A DNA stretch of 12,336 nucleotides from positions 1 through 12,336 of the forward strand of contig JAUVJE010000056.1 in the NCBI GenBank assembly GCA_030592355.1. The letters are read 5' to 3'. Below are positions 1-6,101 of this stretch, piece by piece (position 1 is the first letter of the stretch; each line of letters opens with the position of its first letter). The stretch is from Clostridia bacterium. Its GTDB lineage: Bacteria; Bacillota; Clostridia; DUPQ01. A model generated the notes under the pieces. The model saw only the letters and a list, made by a program, of their open reading frames with translations, was not told the DNA's origin and did not search any database. Position numbers and translations under genes: made by a program.

Positions 1-2
1 AA

Positions 3-164
3 GAGCAGAATCCTGACTTGCATGAGGAGTTTTTAAGTATGCAGGACATGGAAAATGGACCAGGCAGAGTACTACCGTTCATGGCGGATCAAAGAGCTGG
101 ACGGAACTCCCTGTGTCCCTGCGGAAGCGGGAAAAAGTATAAGAATTGCTGCGGGCGGAATTAA
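3..164 (+). CDS. C-terminal end of a SEC-C motif protein (5' end outside window)
   Basis: The open frame enters from the left edge and stops at TAA 162-164, giving the last 53 residues of a longer protein. The end reads CPCGSGKKYKNCCG, a textbook SEC-C motif: a CxC plus CC zinc-binding knuckle found at the C-terminus of SecA and of many unrelated accessory proteins. The preceding stretch is acidic and then basic, ending in RAGRN just before the motif. Because only the tail is present, I cannot tell whether this is SecA or one of the many SEC-C-tagged proteins. The zinc knuckle assignment is firm and the parent protein is unknown. The reading frame that continues past the stop in frame 1 belongs to something else. 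Confidence 0.75.
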   Translation, partial: EQNPDLHEEFLSMQDMENGPGRVLPFMADQRAGRNSLCPCGSGKKYKNCCGRN

Positions 165-366
165 CCTGTTAGAAACGGATGGACAATATAATGAAGCGTT
201 TAAATATTCACTTGACTCATATTTTAAGAGCGGTAAAGTATGTATGTGGAGAATTGATAAAACCAGTGAAGCAAAAGAATGGATTTTAAATTTAGATGAT
301 GAAGCCAGGGAAGCAATTTTAGCAAGGCTGATTGGCGGAGATAAAAGAGGTGCAAATAGGTTTTAA
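163..366 (+). pseudogene. Headless coding remnant, unknown family
   Basis: From about 163 to TAA 364-366 frame 1 is open. It encodes a well-mixed, protein-like sequence rich in D, E, K and R with hydrophobic spacing, ending EAREAILARLIGGDKRGANRF. There is no convincing start codon or ribosome binding site after the SEC-C stop. The same frame runs backwards into the SEC-C gene, where it is only a shadow, so the piece looks like the 3' end of a gene that lost its beginning. A competing short frame begins at ATG 179 and gives 35 residues, but it looks less protein-like. I do not recognise the family. It could also be a small gene with a non-standard start. Confidence 0.3.
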
Positions 367-578
367 GAGGACATGACTAAAAAAGCGGATGAATTGTATG
401 ACTAACACTTAAAGAAATTGGAATGAAGATGGAAATCAAGGCTTATCCCAAAGCAGAACATAAGGAAAATGAGGAATATATTCTTGTTCGTGTTTGAGGA
501 ATGATGCACTAAGGATATTTTTGGAAGATTAGCAATATGTAAATTGTCAGATTACTATTCAAAAAAGAAAAAACGGAA
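367..578 (+). other. Intergenic stretch with short broken reading frames
   Basis: A ribosome-binding-like AAGAGG (364-369) precedes ATG 373, which opens a 10-codon frame, MTKKADELYD, closed by TAA. A shift of one base leads into a second open piece, LTLKEIGMKMEIKAYPKAEH and onward, ending at TGA near 498. Together they read like one gene broken by a frameshift and truncated. From about 500 to 578 I see nothing coding. The family is not recognised. This and the 163-366 fragment suggest the DNA between the SEC-C gene and satD is decaying. Confidence 0.3.
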
Positions 579-682
579 TTATGCTATGCATAACGCATAA
601 ATATAAATAATGCGCTTAAAAGAGCATGAATTGATGCATCTATTATTGCATAAATATGATTTATGCGTTATAATTAGCATAA
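579..682 (+). promoter_or_regulatory. satD operator array: six GCATAA/TTATGC half-sites
   Basis: Exact half-sites lie at 579-584 (TTATGC), 588-593, 595-600, 648-653 (GCATAA), 661-666 (TTATGC) and 677-682 (GCATAA). They form three inverted repeats. One is 579-593, with a 3-bp gap. The second is 648-666, with 8-bp arms GCATAAAT and ATTTATGC and a 3-bp gap. The third is 661-682, with a 10-bp gap that exactly encloses the -10 hexamer. The two compact palindromes are centred about 71 bp apart. Overlap with the promoter points to repression, and the HTH-bearing SatD encoded next is the obvious candidate to bind (inference). Confidence 0.7.
646..674 (+). promoter_or_regulatory. Promoter of the satD-DUF3307 operon
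   Basis: A perfect -10 TATAAT (669-674) sits 17 bp downstream of a weak -35 TTGCAT (646-651). Predicted transcription start is near 681, about 45 bases before the satD ATG. The -35 and spacer are covered by the 648-666 palindrome and the -10 lies inside the 661-682 inverted repeat. Confidence 0.6.
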
Positions 683-725
683 ATTAAATGGCGCAAGTCT
701 ATTGAATAGATTACGGAGGTGGAAT

Positions 726-1397
726 ATGTATTGTGCGATAATTGGAGATATGATTGATTCCAGGAGTAATAGAGACCGGAATTGGCTGCAAAATCACTTA
801 AGCGGCATACTAGTTGAGTTAAATCGTAGATATGCTTATGATCTCGCATCATTATTCACAATCACTATTGGAGATGAATTTCAAGGATTATTGAAAAATA
901 CTGAGAATCTGTTTGCTATTATTGATTATATAAAATTTGTTATGTATCCTCAAAAAATACGTTTTGGTATTGGATTCGGGGATGTTGAAACGGCTATTGA
1001 TAATAATAAGGCGCTTGGGGCAGACGGACCGGCTTATCATAATGCAAGGGATGCCATGGATATACTGAAATCAACAGAGAGTATGTATGAGCAGCCTGTT
1101 CGGGATGTATTGTTGGTGTGGGATAATAAACCAAGTGGAAATATGGTTGATATTATAAACGCTGCATTATCCACATGTGCGCTAATTGAAAGCAATTGGA
1201 CTTATAAGCAAAGAGAGGTTGTGGATTTATTGCAGCAAGGTGGTGTTACACAGAGTAATATGGCTGAAAAATTAAAGATTGAACAAACCAGTGTGCATAG
1301 GCGATTGAAGGCTGCCGACTATTATACTTATAAATATGTAAAAGAAGCTGTAACAAAGGCGGCAAACGAGGTGTGGGAGGCAATGACTGATGAATAA
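726..1397 (+). CDS. satD: SatD family protein: cyclase-like N-terminal domain with C-terminal helix-turn-helix
   Basis: This is a predicted soluble protein of 223 residues. The start is ATG 726 because GGAGGT (715-720) lies five bases before it; an upstream in-frame ATG at 702 has no such site. SatD-family features are IIGDMIDSR (residues 5-13), TIGDEFQGLL (47-56), RFGIGFGDVETA (79-90) and GPAYHNARDA (101-110). Residues about 157-198 form a winged or tri-helical HTH, with VTQSNMAEKLKIEQTSVHRR as its core. The family is named after the Streptococcus mutans sat acid-tolerance locus, and its molecular function is not settled. Two aspartates in GD motifs, D8 and D50, plus the following beta-hairpin-like segment resemble the metal-binding Asp pair of class III nucleotide cyclases; this is inference. 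The gene is translationally coupled to the membrane protein that follows. The half-site array over its promoter suggests autoregulation. Confidence 0.88.
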   Translation: MYCAIIGDMIDSRSNRDRNWLQNHLSGILVELNRRYAYDLASLFTITIGDEFQGLLKNTENLFAIIDYIKFVMYPQKIRFGIGFGDVETAIDNNKALGADGPAYHNARDAMDILKSTESMYEQPVRDVLLVWDNKPSGNMVDIINAALSTCALIESNWTYKQREVVDLLQQGGVTQSNMAEKLKIEQTSVHRRLKAADYYTYKYVKEAVTKAANEVWEAMTDE

Positions 1398-2124
1398 AAT
1401 GATAATACTTTTACTATTGGTATATGCAGTAATAGAGTTCTATATTGATTTTAAAATCAAGACTGATAAGGGCAGTCGCGGGTGGTCGCTCATAGTTAAT
1501 ATCGTTGGGTCTGTTGTTATAACATTTATGTGCATCTTGCCTTTTTGGGAGGAAGCAGTGCTTCTCTTTGTGGGAATATTCCTTGTTTTGCATATTCTGT
1601 CAAGGATAGGCAGATTTTTATACACTGTTGTATTGGGCAAGGAAATTATCCGCTTATTCTTTATTGTAAGACAGATTGTGATGCTGACTGTTATAGTGAC
1701 TCTGGCCTGGGTTTTTTCGAATATTTCAGCAATAGGTGTTGCCACAGCTGTTTTGATTACCAATATTCCTATATGGGAGGTATTGAAAGTAGTTTTAACT
1801 GTTTTATTGGTAACCAGACCAATCAATATTATATTTAAGAATTTGTTTCCAGATTTAAAACCCCCTGATATCAGCAGGAAAAAAAGTAGTTATGCAACAC
1901 AGCAAATTGGTGGGTTGATAGGAAGCATGGAACGCATCCTGATTATTATCTTTTTACTAGCGGGTGAGTATGTAGCGATTGGTTTTGTTTTTACTGCAAA
2001 ATCCATAACAAGATACAGGCGGATTTCAATCCAAAGAGAATTTGCAGAGTACTATTTACTGGGTACACTTTATAGCATTTTGGCAGCATTAGTGGTGTAT
2101 GGAGTTATTTTTAAATTGTTATAA
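1390..2124 (+). CDS. DUF3307-type multi-pass membrane protein, SatD partner
   Basis: A 244-residue, strongly hydrophobic protein with about six to seven membrane segments (roughly residues 3-20, 33-50, 54-72, 93-110, 113-142, 180-204 and 221-242). The C-terminal block GGLIGSMERILIIIFLLAGE, then YVAIGFVFTAKSI, then an FAEYYLLGTLYS segment, matches the pattern I know from DUF3307 proteins, which commonly sit next to satD. The ATG at 1390 overlaps the satD stop by eight bases, and GGGAGG (1375-1380) inside satD is its ribosome binding site, so the two are co-translated. A membrane partner for a cytoplasmic DNA-binding or nucleotide-binding protein would suit a sensor or transporter role, but no substrate can be read from the sequence. 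Confidence 0.75.
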   Translation: MNKMIILLLLVYAVIEFYIDFKIKTDKGSRGWSLIVNIVGSVVITFMCILPFWEEAVLLFVGIFLVLHILSRIGRFLYTVVLGKEIIRLFFIVRQIVMLTVIVTLAWVFSNISAIGVATAVLITNIPIWEVLKVVLTVLLVTRPINIIFKNLFPDLKPPDISRKKSSYATQQIGGLIGSMERILIIIFLLAGEYVAIGFVFTAKSITRYRRISIQREFAEYYLLGTLYSILAALVVYGVIFKLL

Positions 2125-2143
2125 GCTCTTTATGTATTGTATA

Positions 2144-2836
2144 CTATGTAATCACAAACTTTACGGTTGGTTTCGTAAACTCAACAGTATACAGAATTGA
2201 GGATATCAAATCTTGGTCGATGGGCGCATCCCAGCCATAGAATATAAATCTGTACCCAAACCCTTTGATTCTTATGATGTACTCTGAATAGTACTCGTTT
2301 TCCACCATGTCATGGGCGGAAAACCTGTAATATGTGTAGCCGTTTATAGTAACAGCTTCGGAATCGGATATTATAAATCTTACGGAGTATTCCGCGCGAT
2401 GCCGTGAGACTGTTTCCCGAACATAGTCGTCACGCAATCTTTGGCCAAATTCCATAGAGGTCTCTTTTCTATGAGTCGAGTAGGGGATGTCCATGTAACG
2501 GGCGCGGAGAACGAAATACGGGCTGTGGTAACCCTTTTCCATAGCGACAAACTCAGCTTTTGAAGACTTGTTTAGTGTAGGCGGCCGGGTGAATTGATCA
2601 GTGTATGTAATTATCTTCCAGATGGTGTCTTCAACTTCAGGTGTATTAAAGCTTACGCCGAGGGATTTATTATAATATTCATAATCGTCAAGAGTTCCCG
2701 ATTCATTGGCCAGTTGCATTCCGTCAATTAGGTCAAAGCGAGATAGCGTTCTCATATCCATCGCAAGATAAACGAAAAGACCTAGTATTATTACCGGTAC
2801 TGCAATTGCGGATAAAATTTTTATTGTTTTTTTCAA
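2144..2836 (-). CDS. Membrane-anchored extracytoplasmic protein of unknown function
   Basis: A 230-residue protein starting with TTG (2836-2834), preceded by GGGAGGG (2847-2841) about five bases upstream. Residues about 6-26 form one uncleaved-looking hydrophobic segment with a lysine-rich N-terminus and no lipobox, so the remaining 200 residues should lie outside the membrane. The outer part is rich in beta-strand-like, aromatic segments (INGYTYYRFSAHDM; YIIRIKGFGYRFIFYGW) and ends with a strand-helix-strand pattern, SSILYTVEF. That pattern is typical of small PsbP- or DUF1795-like folds, but this is only a fold-level guess. It converges on the DUF3307 gene with 19 bases between stops and has its own promoter, so it is a single-gene transcript. 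Confidence 0.7.
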   Translation of the reverse strand: MKKTIKILSAIAVPVIILGLFVYLAMDMRTLSRFDLIDGMQLANESGTLDDYEYYNKSLGVSFNTPEVEDTIWKIITYTDQFTRPPTLNKSSKAEFVAMEKGYHSPYFVLRARYMDIPYSTHRKETSMEFGQRLRDDYVRETVSRHRAEYSVRFIISDSEAVTINGYTYYRFSAHDMVENEYYSEYIIRIKGFGYRFIFYGWDAPIDQDLISSILYTVEFTKPTVKFVIT

Positions 2837-2865
2837 AAATCCCTCCCAAGGCTTATTGTCACACT

Positions 2866-2894
2866 ACTATACCACTTCAGATTATTTATGTGAA
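2866..2894 (-). promoter_or_regulatory. Promoter of the 2144-2836 minus-strand gene
   Basis: On the minus strand TTCACA (2894-2889) is followed after exactly 17 bp by TATAGT (2871-2866). Each hexamer matches the sigma-A consensus at five of six bases. Predicted start is near 2859, about 23 bases before the TTG start codon. Confidence 0.65.
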
Positions 2895-3008
2895 TAAAAA
2901 ATACAAATAATACAGATTTGTCGGCGTACTGTACAATACTTTAAACATAGAGCAAATTAAATTGGGATATTATGTGTAAAATAGCGCAAAAATGTAAAAA
3001 CTACTGGG

Positions 3009-3827
3009 TTAATTTTCGGATACTTCAGTCGATTGAGCGGAAGTGCCATTTTTGGTTATTATCTTTACTGCGTTCCAAAAATATAGAATTCCTACAACTA
3101 CATAGAATGCGTCAAAAAACCGGATGTTAAATGAAAAAATATGCATGGTTGTCTTTAAAACAATGGGCAGTGTGGATGCATAGCATGAAATGGCGAAAGC
3201 GCGGCCGAATCCCAGGGAGATTTTTTTAAATGACAGCATAAGGTTTCCAAGGGCTGTTATAAAGAATGCGCCAAGCAAGTTAAACAGAATAAACAGAACT
3301 ATATACATCAGTATGAAAAGGATATTAGTAAGTTTCAGTAAACCCAAATACTTTGAAAACCCTGCCGTGTCAATCCCGTTGGGGAAAACCATAGTGTAGG
3401 GTACATCCTGATTGCCCATGGGCGACCTTAGGAACGCGGAGTCTGAATCAAGAAGCAGTACAGATTCATACTCTCTGAAATCAAATTCGGTAAGAACGTC
3501 TGTATCATCAAAAACAACAACAAATGATTTCCCTGCGTCATTTATCATATAAACAGGAGCCTGCTGCGAAAGGGTCATCACACCGTCTTCAATAACGAAA
3601 TCAGGGGCGTTGGCATCATATAAGTATTGAAATTCCTGCATGGATTTATTAACTGCTATGGCCGAAGGAATAACGGCAATGATTGAGAACAACAGCGAAA
3701 TCAGAATTATATAAAGCACAGCCTGGCCCCGGGAAAGTTTATCCAGCGTTTTATAATATTTAAAATCAGTTAGTGACTTTATGAAAGTCCTGGGCAATTT
3801 TAGAAATCCTCTTGCAGCTTTTTCCAT
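3009..3827 (-). CDS. DUF1189 family membrane protein
   Basis: A 272-residue protein. ATG at 3827-3825 follows AAAGGA on the minus strand. An N-terminal motif of aromatic and basic residues (FIKSLTDFKYYKTLDKLSRG, residues 16-34) leads into a first membrane segment (37-57). A roughly 100-residue extracytoplasmic domain (60-160) follows, with an FVIEDGVMTLSQQAPVYMI segment. Three further hydrophobic segments lie at about 162-198, 205-225 and 236-256. This arrangement and the VIEDG segment are typical of DUF1189, a Firmicutes family of unknown role that in some organisms is linked to maltodextrin utilisation loci. Length is normal for the family. The gene is flanked by its own promoter and is divergent from the phosphoesterase gene, so the two could share control from the 3828-4028 region. 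Confidence 0.82.
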   Translation of the reverse strand: MEKAARGFLKLPRTFIKSLTDFKYYKTLDKLSRGQAVLYIILISLLFSIIAVIPSAIAVNKSMQEFQYLYDANAPDFVIEDGVMTLSQQAPVYMINDAGKSFVVVFDDTDVLTEFDFREYESVLLLDSDSAFLRSPMGNQDVPYTMVFPNGIDTAGFSKYLGLLKLTNILFILMYIVLFILFNLLGAFFITALGNLMLSFKKISLGFGRAFAISCYASTLPIVLKTTMHIFSFNIRFFDAFYVVVGILYFWNAVKIITKNGTSAQSTEVSEN

Positions 3828-3851
3828 GGCACATCCTTTCGTACTGGATAT

Positions 3852-3878
3852 ATTATATCAGCATTTACCTCATGTGAA
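3852..3878 (-). promoter_or_regulatory. Extended -10 promoter of the DUF1189 gene
   Basis: On the minus strand a TGA-TATAAT extended -10 (3860-3852) lies 15 bp downstream of TTCACA (3878-3873). The short spacer is compensated by the TG extension. Predicted start is about 20 bases upstream of the ATG. Confidence 0.55.
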
Positions 3879-3917
3879 ATACTATTATTAATAACTGTAT
3901 GTCATGGGGTTGGCGAT

Positions 3918-3937
3918 TACTTATCTGTATATAAGTA
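3918..3937. repeat. 7-bp inverted repeat in divergent intergenic region
   Basis: TACTTAT (3918-3924) and ATAAGTA (3931-3937) are perfect reverse complements separated by 6 bp. The repeat lies between the divergent DUF1189 and phosphoesterase genes and may be a regulator site. It is AT-rich, so chance is possible. Confidence 0.5.
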
Positions 3938-3955
3938 TGTTAGAATTAATGTTGA

Positions 3956-3984
3956 CCAGAAAAATTCCCGGGGAACATTTCTGG
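3956..3984. promoter_or_regulatory. 29-bp near-perfect palindrome upstream of the phosphoesterase operon
   Basis: Two 14-base arms around a central G3970 pair at 12 of 14 positions (mismatches only 3963/3977 and 3964/3976). The outer arms are CCAGAAA and TTTCTGG; the inner core is TTCCC-G-GGGAA. It ends 12 bp before the TATAAT at 3997-4002 and so covers the expected -35 region, which is where a repressor operator would lie. A one-base centre argues for a DNA-level protein site rather than an RNA hairpin. Confidence 0.6.
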
Positions 3985-3996
3985 CATCGGGAGATA

Positions 3997-4002
3997 TATA
4001 AT
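3997..4002 (+). promoter_or_regulatory. -10 element for phosphoesterase-GNAT operon
   Basis: A perfect TATAAT at 3997-4002 would start transcription near 4009, about 20 bases before the ATG. No good -35 is present at 17 bp, where AACATT lies inside the right arm of the palindrome. The promoter may therefore be weak or factor-dependent. Confidence 0.4.
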
Positions 4003-4028
4003 AACAGAAAGCCGAAAGAGGAGAAGCG

Positions 4029-4757
4029 ATGACTAAAATAGCCGTAATATCCGATGCGCATGCTAATCTTCCTGCTCTGGAAGCGGTTATTGAAGATATT
4101 TTAAATGAGGATTGTGTAAGAATATATCATCTGGGGGACGCCATTGCCATAGGGGCGTATTCCGTTGAGGTTCTTGAAATGCTCATGCAATATAATGTGT
4201 TAATGCTCATGGGCAACCACGAGGCGTATTTTCTTTCACAGCCCGAAGAAAAACAGGGTAATATGACCGATGGTGAGTTTAAGCACCAAAAATGGGTGGC
4301 GGGAACACTGAAAGATTGGCACCGCAGGGTTATTAAAAAGTTCGGTTTTCGCCATGACGAAACAATCAATGGATATATACTGGCGTTTATGCATTATGCT
4401 CTTAATCCTGATTCAACGGCTAAAAAGAAATTCAAGGGCTTTCTCAAAGATATTAATACAGATAATGTTGACGAGGTTTTCGAGGAAGCCGAGGCGGATA
4501 TTATTTTTTTCGGCCACCTTCATAAAGTGATGGATATTATAGGTAAGACCGGAAAAAGATATATAAATCCCGGCTCTCTGGGGTGCCAAAAAGACGAGTT
4601 TGCAGATTATTGTATTGTCAGCATCAGAAATGGCGCATATAAGGTAGAACATAAAAAAGTCAGATATGATAAAAAGGCAGCCCTGGATGAGATGGATAAC
4701 CGCGATATGCCGGAGAGAGAGTTCATAAAGAGAGCCTTCTATGGAGAAGGGAAGTAA
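4029..4757 (+). CDS. Calcineurin-like metallophosphoesterase (YfcE/MJ0936-like)
   Basis: A 242-residue cytoplasmic protein of the Metallophos_2 superfamily. All metal-ligand motifs are present in order: DAH (D9, H11) in VISDAHANLPAL; GD (D37) in YHLGDAIA; GNHE (N63, H64); H122 in MHYAL; and GHLH (H163, H165), followed by the family-typical NPGSLG (180-185). It should hydrolyse phosphomonoesters or phosphodiesters with two divalent metals; the substrate cannot be read from sequence. ATG 4029 has AAAGAGGAG (4015-4023) just upstream. The stop is separated by one base from the preferred start of the GNAT gene, so the two are translationally coupled. Length and motifs look intact, indicating a functional enzyme. 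Confidence 0.9.
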   Translation: MTKIAVISDAHANLPALEAVIEDILNEDCVRIYHLGDAIAIGAYSVEVLEMLMQYNVLMLMGNHEAYFLSQPEEKQGNMTDGEFKHQKWVAGTLKDWHRRVIKKFGFRHDETINGYILAFMHYALNPDSTAKKKFKGFLKDINTDNVDEVFEEAEADIIFFGHLHKVMDIIGKTGKRYINPGSLGCQKDEFADYCIVSIRNGAYKVEHKKVRYDKKAALDEMDNRDMPEREFIKRAFYGEGK

Positions 4758-4758
4758 T

Positions 4759-5232
4759 ATGGATATAAGGAAAATTATTTCGAAGCAAAAAAAATCCGAA
4801 ATAACGGAAACTATTCTCAGGCAACTGCCTGATTGGTTTGGTGTCGAAAAATCAATCCTTCACTATATTGAAACAGTGGGCGATAAAGAGTTTTACTCTG
4901 CATATATAGATGATAAAGCAGTTGGATTCATAGCGCTTGACTTTCACAATGATTTTACTGCGGAGATTTATCTTATCGGTATCAAAAAGGAGTACCATAG
5001 AAACGGTATTGGTAAAAAGCTGATTTCCCATGCTGAGAAAGCAGTGATTTCAAGAGAATGCAAATTGTTAATGGTAAAAACCCTGGGCGATTCCCATCCT
5101 GATGAAAATTATGCTAAAACCAGAGAATTTTACAAGAATGTCGGTTTCATGCCCTTAGAGGAAATCAAGGAAATCTGGGGCGAGCCGAATCCATGCCTGA
5201 TCATGGTGAAACCATTGAACGAGGGACCCTGA
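4759..5232 (+). CDS. GNAT family N-acetyltransferase
   Basis: A 157-residue protein from ATG 4759. An in-frame ATG at 4741 lies inside the upstream gene, but AAGGG (4747-4751) is correctly spaced for 4759, which I therefore prefer. The GNAT fold is shown by the strand AEIYLIGIKKEY followed by the acetyl-CoA pyrophosphate loop HRNGIGKKL (80-88), and by motif B, REFYKNVGFMPLEE (122-135). The N-terminal half, including YIDDKAVGFIAL (49-60), forms the acceptor side. It would transfer an acetyl group from acetyl-CoA to an unidentified amine. Its coupling to the phosphoesterase suggests a two-enzyme unit, possibly acting on the same small molecule, but this is not evident from motifs. Confidence 0.88.
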   Translation: MDIRKIISKQKKSEITETILRQLPDWFGVEKSILHYIETVGDKEFYSAYIDDKAVGFIALDFHNDFTAEIYLIGIKKEYHRNGIGKKLISHAEKAVISRECKLLMVKTLGDSHPDENYAKTREFYKNVGFMPLEEIKEIWGEPNPCLIMVKPLNEGP

Positions 5233-5360
5233 AGACGATTTTAGAGAAATTGTTTTTCATGCAGAAGACATTCATAGCAAATAATATAAGCTGCTTAAGC
5301 GATTGCAGCAGTTGACCGAAGAAAATTGTGTGACAATTACGGGTTTCTGTCATTTCATCA
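5219..5360 (+). pseudogene. Possible coding remnant after the GNAT gene
   Basis: One frame reads RDPEDDFREIVFHAEDIHSK, a TAA stop, then KLLKRLQQLTEENCVTITGF before a second stop near 5358. Both halves look like protein and share one frame, as if a short gene were broken by a single nonsense change. There is no start codon or ribosome binding site, and the first part overlaps the GNAT 3' end in another frame. Family unknown. It could be chance in AT-rich spacer DNA. Confidence 0.2.
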
Positions 5361-5374
5361 GTTGAATGTGACAT

Positions 5375-5404
5375 TTCAAAGCGTATGAGTAAATTAAATA
5401 CTAT
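5375..5404 (+). promoter_or_regulatory. Candidate promoter for the 5464-6000 gene
   Basis: TTCAAA (5375-5380) and TACTAT (5399-5404) are spaced by 18 bp, which would start transcription near 5411, about 50 bases before the ATG. Both hexamers are only moderate matches. I see no better candidate in the 231-base spacer. Confidence 0.3.
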
Positions 5405-5463
5405 TATGTGGTTAAATATCAACTGTTCTTGTATGTTCTCAAAATATTAAGGAGAGATGATAT

Positions 5464-6000
5464 ATGAAATTCTTATTTGGTTGGAAAGGCCTGACAATTG
5501 CAATAATTATACTGTTTGCTTTGATAGTGATTCTGGTTGTTGAAGTTAGTAATAACCGGCAGGTCTATGTCAGTGACATTGACTTTGAATTCTCTTTGAA
5601 TTTCGGAACATATGGTAGAAATAATATTAATACATATGAAGATACAATTACAAAGGATCTGGTATCCGCAGGCAGGCTTACAGTTGAATATGTTTTGCCG
5701 GAGGAAACCAAGAGGAAAATTTTTAATATGATGAAAATAAAAGACTTCATGTCCTTTTCCGAAAATCTTAATGTTCCAATATATGACGGCTATACGAAGC
5801 ATCTGTCTCTGAAAGTGACCATTGGAGGGGAGGAGCATACAGTTCGATGGAATGTACCCTGGGATCTGGAGATGGTAGCCAAGGAACGCATGACAATTTA
5901 TCATCTGGGGTTTCTTGATATTGTTGAATACATTTCAAATCAGGTGTATGAATCCCCGGAATGGAAGACGCTTCCTAAATCCGAAGGCAGCTATCTGTAA
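5464..6000 (+). CDS. Single-pass membrane protein of unknown function
   Basis: A 178-residue protein with AAGGAGAG (5450-5457) before ATG 5464. Residues about 8-27 form one long hydrophobic anchor without a lipobox, leaving about 150 residues probably outside the cell. The outer domain starts DFEFSLNFGTYGRNNINTYE (40-59), then KDLV and a TVEYVLPEET strand, and looks like an alternating beta and helix domain. I recall similar N-anchored Firmicutes proteins that carry a family-like FxFSLxxGxYG...NTY...KDLV pattern, but I cannot attach a named family or role. No partner gene is adjacent: it follows a 231-base spacer and is followed by about 795 bases without an intact gene, so it is likely monocistronic. 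Confidence 0.7.
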   Translation: MKFLFGWKGLTIAIIILFALIVILVVEVSNNRQVYVSDIDFEFSLNFGTYGRNNINTYEDTITKDLVSAGRLTVEYVLPEETKRKIFNMMKIKDFMSFSENLNVPIYDGYTKHLSLKVTIGGEEHTVRWNVPWDLEMVAKERMTIYHLGFLDIVEYISNQVYESPEWKTLPKSEGSYL

Positions 6001-6035
6001 AAAAACATTTGTTCCAGGAGATAAATGTCTTAATA

Positions 6036-6059
6036 AGTATAATTGACAGTATAATTGAT
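6036..6059 (+). repeat. Tandem duplication of a 12-bp unit
   Basis: AGTATAATTGAC (6036-6047) is followed directly by AGTATAATTGAT (6048-6059), 11 of 12 bases identical. It contains TATAAT- and TTGACA-like hexamers but not in promoter spacing. It lies just after the 5464-6000 gene; no clear terminator is visible there. Confidence 0.7.
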
Positions 6060-6101
6060 AAAATAAAGAAACCCAGAAACATCAAAAACAGCGTTAAAAT
6101 G

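Noticed and set aside
55..162. Frame-1 open reading frame starting at ATG 55
   Set aside because: The same bases encode the SEC-C zinc motif in frame 3, which is unmistakable, so the frame-1 start is a shadow; only its part after 163 may be a remnant.
1440..1826. 128-codon minus-strand frame and a 102-codon plus-strand frame inside the DUF3307 gene
   Set aside because: Both lie wholly within a membrane gene with clear family features, have no ribosome binding site and give low-quality sequences.
2926..2939. Near-palindrome GTACTGTACAATAC upstream of the 2144-2836 gene
   Set aside because: Twelve of 14 positions are symmetric, but it lies more than 30 bp upstream of the -35 and is short; no regulator match recognised.
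5290..5309. GCTGC / GCAGC hairpin as terminator for the phosphoesterase-GNAT operon
   Set aside because: Five-bp stem with a 10-base loop and no T tract after it.
6043..6064. TTGACA at 6043-6048 as a promoter
   Set aside because: No -10-like hexamer at 15-19 bp; it arises from the 12-bp tandem repeat.
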